DNA of 64,000 nucleotides from Streptomyces griseoruber. GTDB lineage: Bacteria; Actinomycetota; Actinomycetes; Streptomycetales; Streptomycetaceae. The DNA lies in contig NZ_KQ948765.1 in the NCBI RefSeq assembly GCF_001514205.1, forward strand, positions 590,762 through 654,761, written 5' to 3'. A model generated the notes under the pieces. The model did not search any database. It was not told the origin of the DNA and worked only from the letters and a program-made list of their open reading frames with translations. Below, one piece after another: positions 1 through 7,705 of the stretch (position 1 is its first letter; every line of letters starts with the position of its first letter). The translations under genes were made by a program, and so were the position numbers.

Positions 1-21
1 GGCGGGTAGGGCGGGGGTGCC

Positions 22-58
22 GGAAGGGGAGCCGGAAAGGTTTTGGCCTCCCCCTTCC
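22..58 (-). terminator. Stem-loop downstream of the HNH gene
   Basis: Two arms of about 12-14 bases (positions 22-33 and 45-58) are near-complementary around a loop rich in A and T. The structure lies just past the stop codon of the HNH gene on the minus strand. A role as its terminator is inferred; no U-tract is visible. Confidence 0.45.
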
Positions 59-73
59 CTGCCCCCTGTGGGA

Positions 74-826
74 TCAGCTCAGCGTCAGATGCGGCGGTGA
101 CCACTCGTCCATGAGTTGATCCTTCTTCGACGCGTTGCACAGCACGCAGACCACGCGCATGTTGGCAACGGTCGAGAGCCCGCCCCGGGATATGGGGATC
201 AGGTGATCAATCACGCCCCCCTCGGGCAGTGGAGCCGAACAGTGAGAGCACCCGGCGTCCCCATGCGCCTTACGCACACGGCGTTGAAGCGTCACTCGTC
301 GCGCCACGGTGCGTTGCACCTTCTGGCATGGACGGCACACAGTGTCACGGAACTTGAGGACCACAGGCTTACCGCAGCGACGGCACGGCACCGGCTCAGG
401 CTTGGTACGGGCACGCTTACGGACGTACTCAGCGGCACGGCGGCACGCGTCAGAGCAGTAGGCACGATCACGGCCATTCGACAGACCTACAGACTTTGAG
501 CACTTCGGCCCCTGGCACGGCTTGCGGGCCGCCTCTTCCCTCTCGCGCTCCAATCGCTTGCGGCGCTCAGTCTGGCGCGACGCGTCCACCTCCTCAGCGC
601 AACGTACGCAGTAGAGCGCCCAGGGAGCCCGGCCATGCGGCTCATTGCAGCGATGGCAGCGCGGAGCGCCAGCGGCAGCACGCGCCTCCTCACGCGCACG
701 ACGGGCGGCCACCTGCAACCGGGCTGACTCAACGCACAGGCTCGCGCCGCACGTGCTGCGATCCGCACGGGGACGTGGGGCACCGCACTCCGAACACGTG
801 GCGCGCGCCTCATCAAGGGCAGACAA
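74..826 (-). CDS. HNH endonuclease with zinc-binding Cys clusters
   Basis: The C-terminal ~60 residues carry an HNH core: a Cys pair, then DHLIPISRGG, then an NMRVVCVLCNASK segment that gives the metal-binding Asp/His, Asn and Cys pairs of the fold. Four or five further CxxC or CxxxC knuckles lie N-terminal (for example CSECG, CHRCN, CRRCG), with a basic stretch around residues 75-145. A nicking or cutting role on DNA is inferred from the family. The only start upstream of the conserved region in this frame is TTG, because a stop lies three codons before it. A GGTGATC stretch matching the end of 16S rRNA sits 6 nt before the TTG. It is downstream of and co-directional with the serine integrase and is likely cargo of the same integrated element. 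Confidence 0.75.
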   Translation of the reverse strand: MSALDEARATCSECGAPRPRADRSTCGASLCVESARLQVAARRAREEARAAAGAPRCHRCNEPHGRAPWALYCVRCAEEVDASRQTERRKRLEREREEAARKPCQGPKCSKSVGLSNGRDRAYCSDACRRAAEYVRKRARTKPEPVPCRRCGKPVVLKFRDTVCRPCQKVQRTVARRVTLQRRVRKAHGDAGCSHCSAPLPEGGVIDHLIPISRGGLSTVANMRVVCVLCNASKKDQLMDEWSPPHLTLS

Positions 827-1137
827 GCAAGATCACCGTTCCATTTTTGTTGATCATGAACCGCTCCGGCGAGGGCGCTACAGGCCAGCAGCCGCAAGGG
901 TCGAGACAGGGTTCCGGGCAGGGGGTAAAGAAGCAAAGCAGGGGATAGCGGGCCCCACCCCCCGGACGTCACTTCGTCACCCCACCGACGAAACCCGAAC
1001 CGAAGTGCGACACCATGCCCGACTCTAGACACAGCCGCCGACAGCACCTCAGGGGGGCACACACCCCCAGGAGTGCCGAAGCGGCCCGCCGCCGGGGGTT
1101 ACCGACAACGGGCCGTGGATGGCGCTCAGGCGGGCGC
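827..1137. other. Gap between integrase and HNH gene, no supported gene
   Basis: About 310 bases separate the integrase stop from the HNH start. A 61-codon minus-strand frame (1154 to 969) overlaps the integrase end, but it has no recognisable domain and no clear ribosome binding site. I see no convincing promoter or RNA gene. Confidence 0.4.
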
Positions 1138-2820
1138 CTACTTAGCTGGTACATCCGTCCAGTGCACGGCCACCCGTTCCGCCGTGTTCGCGTTTCGGCC
1201 CCTGCCGACGCTGCGTGCGACGCTCACACGGTCAACGAACAGCGCAAGGAACTCCCGCCGTGCGGAAAGGTCCCAACCGCCCCATGTCGACTCCGGGCCA
1301 AGGGGGTCCCCCTCCGGCGCAGTCCACTCTGACGGGATGGCTACCGTGTCAGCCTCAGCGGTTCCCAGCGCTTCCACGCGCCCGGCCGTACGCGCCTCAT
1401 GTGCTGTCAGTCGTTCCACGGACTCACGGAACATCTGATCACCCACGGCACCCGCGTACAGACCTGCCTGCCGGTCGACGTACAGCGTGCGGAGTGCTTC
1501 CCGTACGTGCTCCAACTCGGCGCGTGCGGCAGCTAGTTCTGCCTGCCGTTCGCCCGTGTCCGCCTGAGCTGCGAATCGGCGCGCCGCTTCGGCAAGCCAT
1601 TCCAGATCTTCAGGGTCCCCCGGGTCCAGCGCAGTCAGGCGGGACCACACCGTACGGGCCACCACGTCATCGGCAGCATCCATGTTGATGGCCAGCCCGC
1701 CATGCCCCTGCACTGCGCCGGACTGGGCACGGTTGCACCGGTAGAGCTGCTTGTCGTTGCGCTTGTCCGTGACCATGGAGCTACCGCAGACGCCACAGAA
1801 GAGCATTCCGGCGCCTCCTAGCAGCGATGGCACCGACCGACCACCCTGGCGAACCACGTGGGGTGTGCGGCCGTCGAGCACGTCTTGAAGGCGCCACCAG
1901 TCATCGGCGGGAACGATCCCTTCATGCGCCACCAGCGGGGCTCCCGAGGCGTCGCGTAGGACGGCGCGCTTGGTTCCCTGACGCTCAGCCGCATAGCCAG
2001 CTAGGCGGGGATCACGCAGGATGCGCAGCACGGTAGAAGACACCCACACCGTACGCTCCAGCGGCTTGCTTACGCCCCTGTCCCGCCGGGCGGTCACCCG
2101 CGCTGTCATGTCCGCCGCTTTGGTCGGCACGCCTTCGCCATTCAGCTTCCGGGCGATGGCCGAAGCCGCCATGCCACCGAGCGCCCAAGACACCATGTCG
2201 CGTACGTGGGGGGCCTCAGCGGGATCCGGGACCAGCTTGACCACCACCAGTTCCCCGCGCGGCTCACGCGTCGACTGGAAGCCGTACGGAGCCATGCCGG
2301 ACACGTGGGAGCCCGCAGCGCGCAGGGTCTCTTTCGTCGCGGTGATGTACGCCGACTTCATGTCGGACTCTTGCTGAGCCAGCGCAGCGATCAGACCGAA
2401 GATTGCTACACCCATAGGAGTGGACGTATCCAGGTACGGTTCCTCGACGCTGACAAGCAGCACGCCGTGCTTGGCCAGCTCCTTGTTGATCAACATGGCT
2501 TCGAGGGCGCCCTGACGCGTGAGACGTGACAGCGAGAACACGACCACTGCGTCTACGTGCCCGGCGCGAACGGCGGACATCATCTCCTCGAACTCGGGCC
2601 GGACGACCTTCGGGTCCCATCCGGATTTCCCCACGTCAGCGAAGTGACCGGCGCTGTCCCAACCCTTGGCCGTGATCAGCGCCTCGCACTTGGTTCGCTG
2701 CGCTTCCGGGGACGACGCGGAATCGTCTTCCCGTCGCTTGGACTGCCGGATGTAGGAGACTGCACGCACGTGGTCCAGGTTAGGGGTCCAGCCGTGGCCC
2801 CGTTTGGCGAGAGGTGTCAT
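1138..2820 (-). CDS. Large serine recombinase (phage/ICE-type integrase)
   Basis: The 560-residue protein has the layout of phiC31-type integrases. A resolvase domain (about 18-165) holds the nucleophile motif YIRQSK (Ser27) and the conserved FSLSRLTRQG helix. The recombinase domain begins near PYGFQ (about 185-300). A zinc ribbon follows with CGVCG and a YRCNR partner (about 345-400), then a leucine/alanine-rich coiled coil (about 425-485). Such enzymes join attP and attB without a helper. An upstream Met would add about 76 residues, but that stretch is antisense to the neighbouring monooxygenase gene and looks nothing like an integrase, so the ATG at 2820 is chosen. It directly abuts the divergent heme-monooxygenase start, which suggests that the integration junction falls here. 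The rest of the element must lie left of the window. Confidence 0.92.
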   Translation of the reverse strand: MTPLAKRGHGWTPNLDHVRAVSYIRQSKRREDDSASSPEAQRTKCEALITAKGWDSAGHFADVGKSGWDPKVVRPEFEEMMSAVRAGHVDAVVVFSLSRLTRQGALEAMLINKELAKHGVLLVSVEEPYLDTSTPMGVAIFGLIAALAQQESDMKSAYITATKETLRAAGSHVSGMAPYGFQSTREPRGELVVVKLVPDPAEAPHVRDMVSWALGGMAASAIARKLNGEGVPTKAADMTARVTARRDRGVSKPLERTVWVSSTVLRILRDPRLAGYAAERQGTKRAVLRDASGAPLVAHEGIVPADDWWRLQDVLDGRTPHVVRQGGRSVPSLLGGAGMLFCGVCGSSMVTDKRNDKQLYRCNRAQSGAVQGHGGLAINMDAADDVVARTVWSRLTALDPGDPEDLEWLAEAARRFAAQADTGERQAELAAARAELEHVREALRTLYVDRQAGLYAGAVGDQMFRESVERLTAHEARTAGRVEALGTAEADTVAIPSEWTAPEGDPLGPESTWGGWDLSARREFLALFVDRVSVARSVGRGRNANTAERVAVHWTDVPAK

Positions 2821-2850
2821 GTGCCTAGTGTGGTAAAGATCAACGTACTG
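2790..2850. other. Probable attachment-site junction of the integrated element
   Basis: The integrase ATG (complement of 2818-2820) and the GTG of the mhuD-like gene (2821) are back to back with no intergenic DNA. The monooxygenase is intact from its first conserved residues (VVKIN), but its leader and ribosome binding site (GAGAGG at about 2809-2814) lie inside integrase sequence. This is what would result from recombination at the 5' end of the host gene. The exact crossover dinucleotide cannot be read without the other end. Confidence 0.5.
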
Positions 2851-3147
2851 ACCGTCCCGGCCGAGCAGCGGGAGACCCTCGAGAAGCGGTTCGCCGCGCG
2901 GGCGCACGCCGTGGAGAACTCGGACGGGTTCGAGTGGTTCGAGCTGCTCCGCCCGGTCGAGGGCACCGACACCTACCTCGTCTACACGCGCTGGCGGGAC
3001 GAGGAGTCGTTCCAGGCGTGGATGGAGGGCCCGATGAAGTCCGCGCACCGGGGCGGTGCGGAGGGTGAGCAGGCCAGGCCCGCCGCCTCGGCCGCGACCC
3101 TGTGGTCCTTCGAGGTGGTGCAGCAGGCGGCCCCGAAGGGCGCGTAG
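2821..3147 (+). CDS. MhuD-like heme-degrading monooxygenase (ABM fold)
   Basis: The 108-residue protein aligns along its length with mycobacterial MhuD, a non-canonical heme oxygenase that opens heme and releases iron. Residues known to matter in MhuD have counterparts shifted by one: Asn8 (VVKIN), Arg27 in RFAARAHAVENS, Trp67 in ESFQAW and the heme-ligating His76. The usual small ferredoxin-like ABM fold is therefore expected, probably as a dimer in the cytosol. The GTG at 2821 follows GAGAGG by 6 nt; a GTG three codons later is an alternative. The one-residue shift and the use of upstream sequence inside an integrase gene suggest that the original start region was replaced by integration. 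Family call firm; true heme turnover inferred. Confidence 0.85.
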   Translation: MPSVVKINVLTVPAEQRETLEKRFAARAHAVENSDGFEWFELLRPVEGTDTYLVYTRWRDEESFQAWMEGPMKSAHRGGAEGEQARPAASAATLWSFEVVQQAAPKGA

Positions 3148-3156
3148 CCGGTCGCG

Positions 3157-3190
3157 CCGGTGGGCGGACGGGGTGCCGCCCGCCCACCGG
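3157..3190. terminator. GC-rich hairpin after the mhuD-like gene
   Basis: An 11-bp perfect inverted repeat (3157-3167 with 3180-3190) starts 10 nt after the monooxygenase stop and can extend by CGCG on both sides. It also faces the end of the discoidin fragment on the other strand, so it may act in both directions. Confidence 0.6.
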
Positions 3191-3196
3191 TCGCGG

Positions 3197-3694
3197 TCAT
3201 CCGTCGTACACGGCGATCTCGGTCGTCGTCGGGGTGTACTGCTCCGTGGCGATCTTCCCGGTGGGCGCCACCCGCAGCAGGGAGGTCGTGACGCCGCCGA
3301 AGCCGGTCACGGTGAGGTCATGGCCGATGCCGGTGTCCCGGCTCGCGAACGTCACCCACGTCCCCGTCCCGGTGTCCCAGCGCTGCAAGGCGAAGGTCCG
3401 CACCCTCGGGTTGGTGCCGGAGTCGGTGTACTCGTCCAGAGAGACCTGGTCGAAGGTGGTGTCGGTGCCGAAGCCGATGTCGAGGGTGACCGGGTAGGCC
3501 GCGTCCTCGGCCGCCGCCCAGCGGGTGGCGGGGCTGCCGTCGGTCGGTTCGTCGGCGGTGAGGGTGCCGTTCGCCCCGGGGTGGGTGCCGAGGAAGTCCT
3601 CGCTGCCGAGGTGCGGGTTGTACCGGCCCGCGTCGACCAGCGGCGAGTCGTCGCGGAGCGCGAAGTGCGCCGCCGCCTCACGGATCCGGTTCAC
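3197..3694 (-). pseudogene. C-terminal fragment of a secreted discoidin-domain (F5/8 type C) protein
   Basis: The 165-residue frame begins in what looks like the last turn of a right-handed beta-helix (FALRDDSPLVDAG, then DFLGT). It continues into an F5/8 type C carbohydrate-binding domain (about 45-165; DIGFGTDTTFDQVSLDE, VRTFALQRWD, LLRVAP). Such modules sit at the C-terminus of long secreted polysaccharide-active enzymes. There is no signal peptide and no catalytic module, and upstream DNA changes abruptly into another gene remnant on the opposite strand. I read it as a leftover tail, not a functional gene. Confidence 0.65.
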
Positions 3695-3702
3695 GCTTCT
3701 GA

Positions 3703-3966
3703 GTGAACGGCTTCCTGCTCGGCCGCCACCGGGAGGCCGGCCCTCAGCTGACCCTGTACTGCCCGGCCCCGCTGCTGCGGACGGGCGACAACACGGTCAC
3801 CGTGCTGGATCTGGAACGCCTCGGCACGGCAGTGGAGTTGCGGGAACAGGCCGGACCGGGGCCGCCGGAGGAGTACGCGGAGGAGTTCGACCGACAGCTC
3901 TCCTCCGGCCGGGATCGCCGTGGGCGGGGCGTGCACGGATGTGCCACGTCGTCATATCGCGCATGA
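3703..3966 (+). pseudogene. C-terminal fragment of a GH35 beta-galactosidase
   Basis: Residues 1-60 (NGFLLGRHREAGPQLTLYCP, then TGDNTVTVLDLERLG) match the closing beta-sandwich of GH35 beta-galactosidases, which normally exceed 550 residues. Everything N-terminal is missing; the match starts only 9 nt from the start of the discoidin fragment on the other strand. After about 3890 the reading frame has no family resemblance and overlaps the end of the SsgA-like gene. This is a remnant, and it shows that a larger glycan-degrading locus once stood here. Confidence 0.6.
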
Positions 3967-4488
3967 TCGCCGTACCGCCGGGGGCCGCCGGGACGCGGGA
4001 CCCAGCGGGCCGGACGTGCGCTGTGTCCCGATGGTTCTCACCGGCGCAACCGGTGCGGCGACCCGCTCGCCGACCGTGGCCCAGCGTCCCAGGAAGCGCC
4101 GGAGGGCGGTGGTGTCGAAGCGGAGCAGGGCCGCGCCCTCCGATGCGCGCAGCTCCACGGTGGTGTGTGCCGGTCCGTGCGGGCGGACCCGCACACTGCC
4201 CCCGTCGGCCGGGCCCTCCAGCCCCTGTTCCAGAAGGGCGCGCGCGAACACCCAGGTGACCTCCTCACCGTCCAGCGAGGCGCAGGCGGGGAACACCAGC
4301 CGTACGGAGAGGGGGTCGTCGGAGGTGCAGCGGAGGTTGGCGGGCACGGCCAGCTCCCGCTGGTCATGGGTGAGCAGGCAGGCGCCCATGGGCTGGTCGA
4401 GGCTGATGTACACGGCGGTCTCCGAAGGGGGCGGGGCGGCGGCAGGTTCCGCGGACTCACCCTGGAGAGCGTGGCGCGGGCCAGTCAT
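3952..4488 (-). CDS. SsgA-like (SALP) sporulation/cell division protein
   Basis: Residues ~25-135 follow the SALP pattern of sporulating actinomycetes: an N-terminal strand (VYISLDQPMG), then DDPLSVRLVFP, WVFARALLEQGL, SVRVRP, ALLRFDTTALRRFLG. SALPs help control septum placement and wall remodelling in sporogenic hyphae. The ATG at 4488 has GGAG 7 nt upstream; a longer in-frame reading upstream lies opposite the lyase gene and is rejected. A Pro/Arg-rich tail of ~35 residues follows the domain and makes the protein (178 aa) longer than the usual ~140, possibly because the original 3' end was lost when the neighbouring GH35 gene decayed. The specific SALP subtype cannot be named. Confidence 0.75.
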   Translation of the reverse strand: MTGPRHALQGESAEPAAAPPPSETAVYISLDQPMGACLLTHDQRELAVPANLRCTSDDPLSVRLVFPACASLDGEEVTWVFARALLEQGLEGPADGGSVRVRPHGPAHTTVELRASEGAALLRFDTTALRRFLGRWATVGERVAAPVAPVRTIGTQRTSGPLGPASRRPPAVRRSCAI

Positions 4489-4532
4489 TACGCCACTCCG
4501 GAGAACGCCGTCATGACGTGCGTCACATGGGG

Positions 4533-5189
4533 TCAGCGCGTCCAGTAGCGGATGTTGCGGAAGCGGGCCTCGACGCGGCCGGAGCCGTGGTCGTAGACGC
4601 CGTTCTTGAAGTAGCGGGTGGCGGGGCCCCGGTCGGCGACGGTGAGGGCGAGGGAGTCGTCGAGGTAGACCCTGATGGTGCCGGTGCCACTGGTCGCCCG
4701 GTGGGCGATCTTCACGTTGAACCAGGTGTCGTACGCGTCCGTCCTGAGCACCGTGCCGTCGTAGCGCCGTACGGTGCCGCCGTCGGTGTCGTAGACGTTG
4801 AGCATGATGTCGGTGGCCGGGGTGCCCGAGGGGTGGACGCCGCGCAGGATCTGGACGAAGGACGCGCCGTCGGTGCCGGAGGGCAGGTAGACGTCGGCGT
4901 CCCACATCCGCTCGCCGGTGGTGTAGTCGACCTGCCAGCGCATCTCGGTGCGCGGGTCGGTGGCGCTGCCCTCCTGGAACGGTTCGTCGGTGGCGTACAC
5001 CCACATGCGGTGCACGCCGCCGCTGTAGCTGTGCCGCTCGGCGAGGTCGAGGTTCCAGGGCTTGTGCCAGCCGTAGGTGAACGAGGTCTGCGTCCAGCCG
5101 TCGGTGGGGGCGGCCGCGGCCGGTGCCGCCGCGACGACCCCGCCGGCGAGCAGTCCGCCGCCCGCCCGTAAGAGGGTTCTGCGGTCCAT
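4533..5189 (-). CDS. Secreted PL7-like polysaccharide lyase (Tat signal)
   Basis: A twin-arginine type signal (MDRRTLLRAGGG, cleavage near AAAAP) precedes a ~185-residue beta-jelly-roll. Its conserved strands resemble alginate-lyase family PL7: RTEMRW in place of RTELRE, a Gln-containing VQILRG strand, and YFKNGVYDHG in place of YFKAGVYNQ. This implies beta-elimination on a uronate polymer outside the cell. The substrate may not be alginate, since the three motifs are divergent; a related jelly-roll lyase family is possible. The ATG at 5189 has GAGAGG 9 nt upstream and gives a sensible signal; an ATG eight codons earlier does not. It is divergent from GH95-GH97 (its own -35-like TTGACT lies at 5257-5262), so the three probably serve one glycan. 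Confidence 0.6.
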   Translation of the reverse strand: MDRRTLLRAGGGLLAGGVVAAAPAAAAPTDGWTQTSFTYGWHKPWNLDLAERHSYSGGVHRMWVYATDEPFQEGSATDPRTEMRWQVDYTTGERMWDADVYLPSGTDGASFVQILRGVHPSGTPATDIMLNVYDTDGGTVRRYDGTVLRTDAYDTWFNVKIAHRATSGTGTIRVYLDDSLALTVADRGPATRYFKNGVYDHGSGRVEARFRNIRYWTR

Positions 5190-5274
5190 CGGATGTCCTC
5201 TCCACGCGATCATGTTGTCAGGGGCACGCCAGCAGACAATCGCAAGACATCGGAGGAGTCAAGGTTCAGGGCCA

Positions 5275-5303
5275 TTGACAGGTCTACACAAGGTGCCTAC
5301 GTT
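5275..5303 (+). promoter_or_regulatory. Consensus vegetative promoter for the GH95-GH97 operon
   Basis: TTGACA (5275-5280) and TACGTT (5298-5303) are separated by exactly 17 bases, a textbook housekeeping-sigma promoter. The predicted start is near 5310, about 50 nt before the GH95 ATG. Confidence 0.75.
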
Positions 5304-5361
5304 CCCCGATACACCCGATGAATCCCATGTGTTGATGACCCATCAGCTACGGAGGACGATG

Positions 5362-7668
5362 ATGACCTCACAGTCGGGGAAGGACTCGGCGGTCCCCCGC
5401 AGAACCGTGCTCGGCACCGCTCTCGGCGGCGCGGCGGGCGCCGCACTGCCGCCCGCGCCGGCCCGCGCGGCGGCAGACGCCGAAGGCCCCGCCGGGCGTC
5501 CGTGGCGGCTCCGCGACACCATGGCCACCGGCCGCGCCTGGGCGGACTTCCTGCGCCGCCAGGACCTGCTGTGGACCAGGCTGCCCACCCGCTGGTACGA
5601 GGGCCCGTTCCTCGGGGACGGGCTGCTCGGCAGCATGGTCTACCAGGAGCCGGGCGAGAACCGGATCCGGTTCACCGTGCAGCACGGCCGGGTCCAGGAC
5701 CACCGGCCCGAGTTCGGCAGCGGCTGGGGCACCTGCCGGCTGCCGGTCGGGCATCTCACGCTCGAACCGGTCGGCACCATCACCGCCGTCGACTGGCGGC
5801 TGAGCCTGTGGAACGCCGAGCTCACCGGCACGGTCACCACCACGGCCGGCACCCTCACCCTCGCCGCGTTCGTCCACGACGAGGTGCTGGCCGCCCGGGT
5901 GACGGCCGACGGCGGCGAGCAGGTCCTGTGGACCTTCCACCCCGAGGACGCCGTCAGCCCCCGCCGGATCAGCGAGGCCCCGCCCGCCGGCTACACCGCC
6001 AACCCGCCCTGGACCGTGCGGACCGCCGCCGACGGCACCGAACAGGTGCTCCAGCCGCTCAGCGGCGGCGGTGCGACGGCCACCGCCCACCGCCGCACCG
6101 GCGCCGAACTGCTGCTGAGCGTCGGCCACGGTTTCCCCTCCGGCACATCCGCCGAGGCCGACTCGCTGCGCAACCTGCGGCGCGCGGTCTCGTACGGCCG
6201 TCTGAGGCAACGTCACACCCGCTGGTGGCACGCCTTCTACCCGAAGAGCTTCGTCTCGTTCCCCGACCAGCGGTTGCAGAGCTTCCACTGGATCCAGCTC
6301 TACAAGGTCGCCTCCGCCAGCCGCGCGGGCGGTCCCGTCATGGCGACCTCCGGCCCCTGGCTGGAGCCCACCCCGTGGCCCGCCGTGTGGTGGAACCTCA
6401 ATGTGCAGCTGGAGTACTGGCTGATCCACGGCTCCAACCACCCGGAGCTCGACGCCCTCGCCACCACCCTGCGGCAGAACCAGGAACAGCTGATCGCCAA
6501 TGTGCCCGCCGCCTACCGCGCGGACAGCTCCGGTGTCGGCCGCAGCTCCGACATGTTCGCCCACCGGGAGGTGGGCCGCCCCGGCACCGGCGCCGAGACC
6601 GGCGACCTCACCTGGGCGCTGCACAACGTGTGGCTGTCCTACCGGCACTCCATGGACAAGGCCCTGCTGCGCGACACGATCTACCCGGTGCTGCGCCGGG
6701 CGATCGCCTACTACCTCCACTTCCTCACCCCGGGCAGCGACGGCAGGCTCCATCTGCCGAGCACCCTCTCCCCCGAGTACCCGGTCGTCCCCCCGCAGGA
6801 CACCAACTACGACCTCGCCCTGATCCGCTGGGGCTGCCGGACACTGCTCGACTCCGCCGAACTCCTCGGCGTCGACGACGCCTCGGCGCCCCGCTGGCGG
6901 GAGGTGCTGGCGAGACTCACGCCGTACCCGGTCGACGACAACGGCTTCATGATCGGCGCCGACACCCCGTACGCGCAGTCCCACCGGCACTACTCGCACC
7001 TGCTGATGGTGTACCCGCTGTACCTGGTCACCTGGGACCAGCCCGAGAACCGGGAGCTGATCACCAGGTCGATCGAGCACTGGCACGCGCTGACCGGCGC
7101 CCACCGCGGCTACAGCTACACCGGCGCCGCCTCGATGTACGCGATGGCCGGCGACGGCGACACCGCGCTCGGCCATCTGCGGAAGTTCTTCGACCCGGCC
7201 ACCCGCTACCCCTGCCGGGCCAACACCCACTACACCGAGGCCGGTCCGGTGATCGAGACACCGCTGTCCGCCTCACAGTCGCTGCACGACATGTTCTGCC
7301 AGAGCTGGGGCGGGGTGATCCGGGTCTTCCCGGCCGTCCCGTCGGCCTGGGCGGACGTCACCCTGCACGGGTTCCGCACCGAGGGCGCGTTCCTGGTCAG
7401 CGCGGTCCGCGAGGCGGGGGTCACCCGGTTCGTGCGGGTGAGGAGTCTGGCGGGCGAGCCGCTGAAGGTGCGGCACGGCCTCAGCGGCCGGCTCACCGTG
7501 CTCCTCGACGACGGCAGCCCGGCCCGCACCCACGACCTGGGCGACGGCACGCTCGGCATCGACCTGCCCCAGGGCCGCGAGGTGCTGATCCACTCCGGCA
7601 CCCGTCCCGACCTCGTCATCGCGCCGGTCCCCGTCAGTGCACCGGGCGCGGCCTGGGGACTGCCGTAA
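5362..7668 (+). CDS. Secreted GH95-family glycosidase (alpha-L-fucosidase type)
   Basis: The 768-residue protein starts with a Tat signal (VPRRTVLGTALGG, cleavage near ARA). Then come an N-terminal beta-sandwich (about 55-270; WYEGPFLGDGLLGSMVY is typical of GH95), an (alpha/alpha)6 barrel (about 280-640) and a C-terminal beta domain. GH95 enzymes hydrolyse alpha-L-fucosyl or alpha-L-galactosyl residues by inversion. The barrel retains signature segments such as LPSTLSPEYPV, HRHYSHLLMVYPL and LSASQSLHDMFCQSWGG. Two adjacent ATGs follow GGAGG; the second is 6 nt away and is chosen. The GH97 gene follows 37 nt later in the same operon. Family assignment is strong, sugar specificity open. Confidence 0.85.
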   Translation: MTSQSGKDSAVPRRTVLGTALGGAAGAALPPAPARAAADAEGPAGRPWRLRDTMATGRAWADFLRRQDLLWTRLPTRWYEGPFLGDGLLGSMVYQEPGENRIRFTVQHGRVQDHRPEFGSGWGTCRLPVGHLTLEPVGTITAVDWRLSLWNAELTGTVTTTAGTLTLAAFVHDEVLAARVTADGGEQVLWTFHPEDAVSPRRISEAPPAGYTANPPWTVRTAADGTEQVLQPLSGGGATATAHRRTGAELLLSVGHGFPSGTSAEADSLRNLRRAVSYGRLRQRHTRWWHAFYPKSFVSFPDQRLQSFHWIQLYKVASASRAGGPVMATSGPWLEPTPWPAVWWNLNVQLEYWLIHGSNHPELDALATTLRQNQEQLIANVPAAYRADSSGVGRSSDMFAHREVGRPGTGAETGDLTWALHNVWLSYRHSMDKALLRDTIYPVLRRAIAYYLHFLTPGSDGRLHLPSTLSPEYPVVPPQDTNYDLALIRWGCRTLLDSAELLGVDDASAPRWREVLARLTPYPVDDNGFMIGADTPYAQSHRHYSHLLMVYPLYLVTWDQPENRELITRSIEHWHALTGAHRGYSYTGAASMYAMAGDGDTALGHLRKFFDPATRYPCRANTHYTEAGPVIETPLSASQSLHDMFCQSWGGVIRVFPAVPSAWADVTLHGFRTEGAFLVSAVREAGVTRFVRVRSLAGEPLKVRHGLSGRLTVLLDDGSPARTHDLGDGTLGIDLPQGREVLIHSGTRPDLVIAPVPVSAPGAAWGLP

Positions 7669-7705
7669 CGACCGTCCGTCCACCCCCACCACCGGGAAGG
7701 CTCAC

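Noticed and set aside
2821-3048. N-terminal extension of the integrase reading frame by 76 codons
   Set aside because: It is antisense to the conserved mhuD-like gene and has no resemblance to integrases; the ATG at 2820 gives the normal layout.
5368-7230. 620-codon open frame on the minus strand
   Set aside because: It mirrors the GH95 gene; low-complexity Gly/Val/Arg composition and no domain, a common high-GC shadow.
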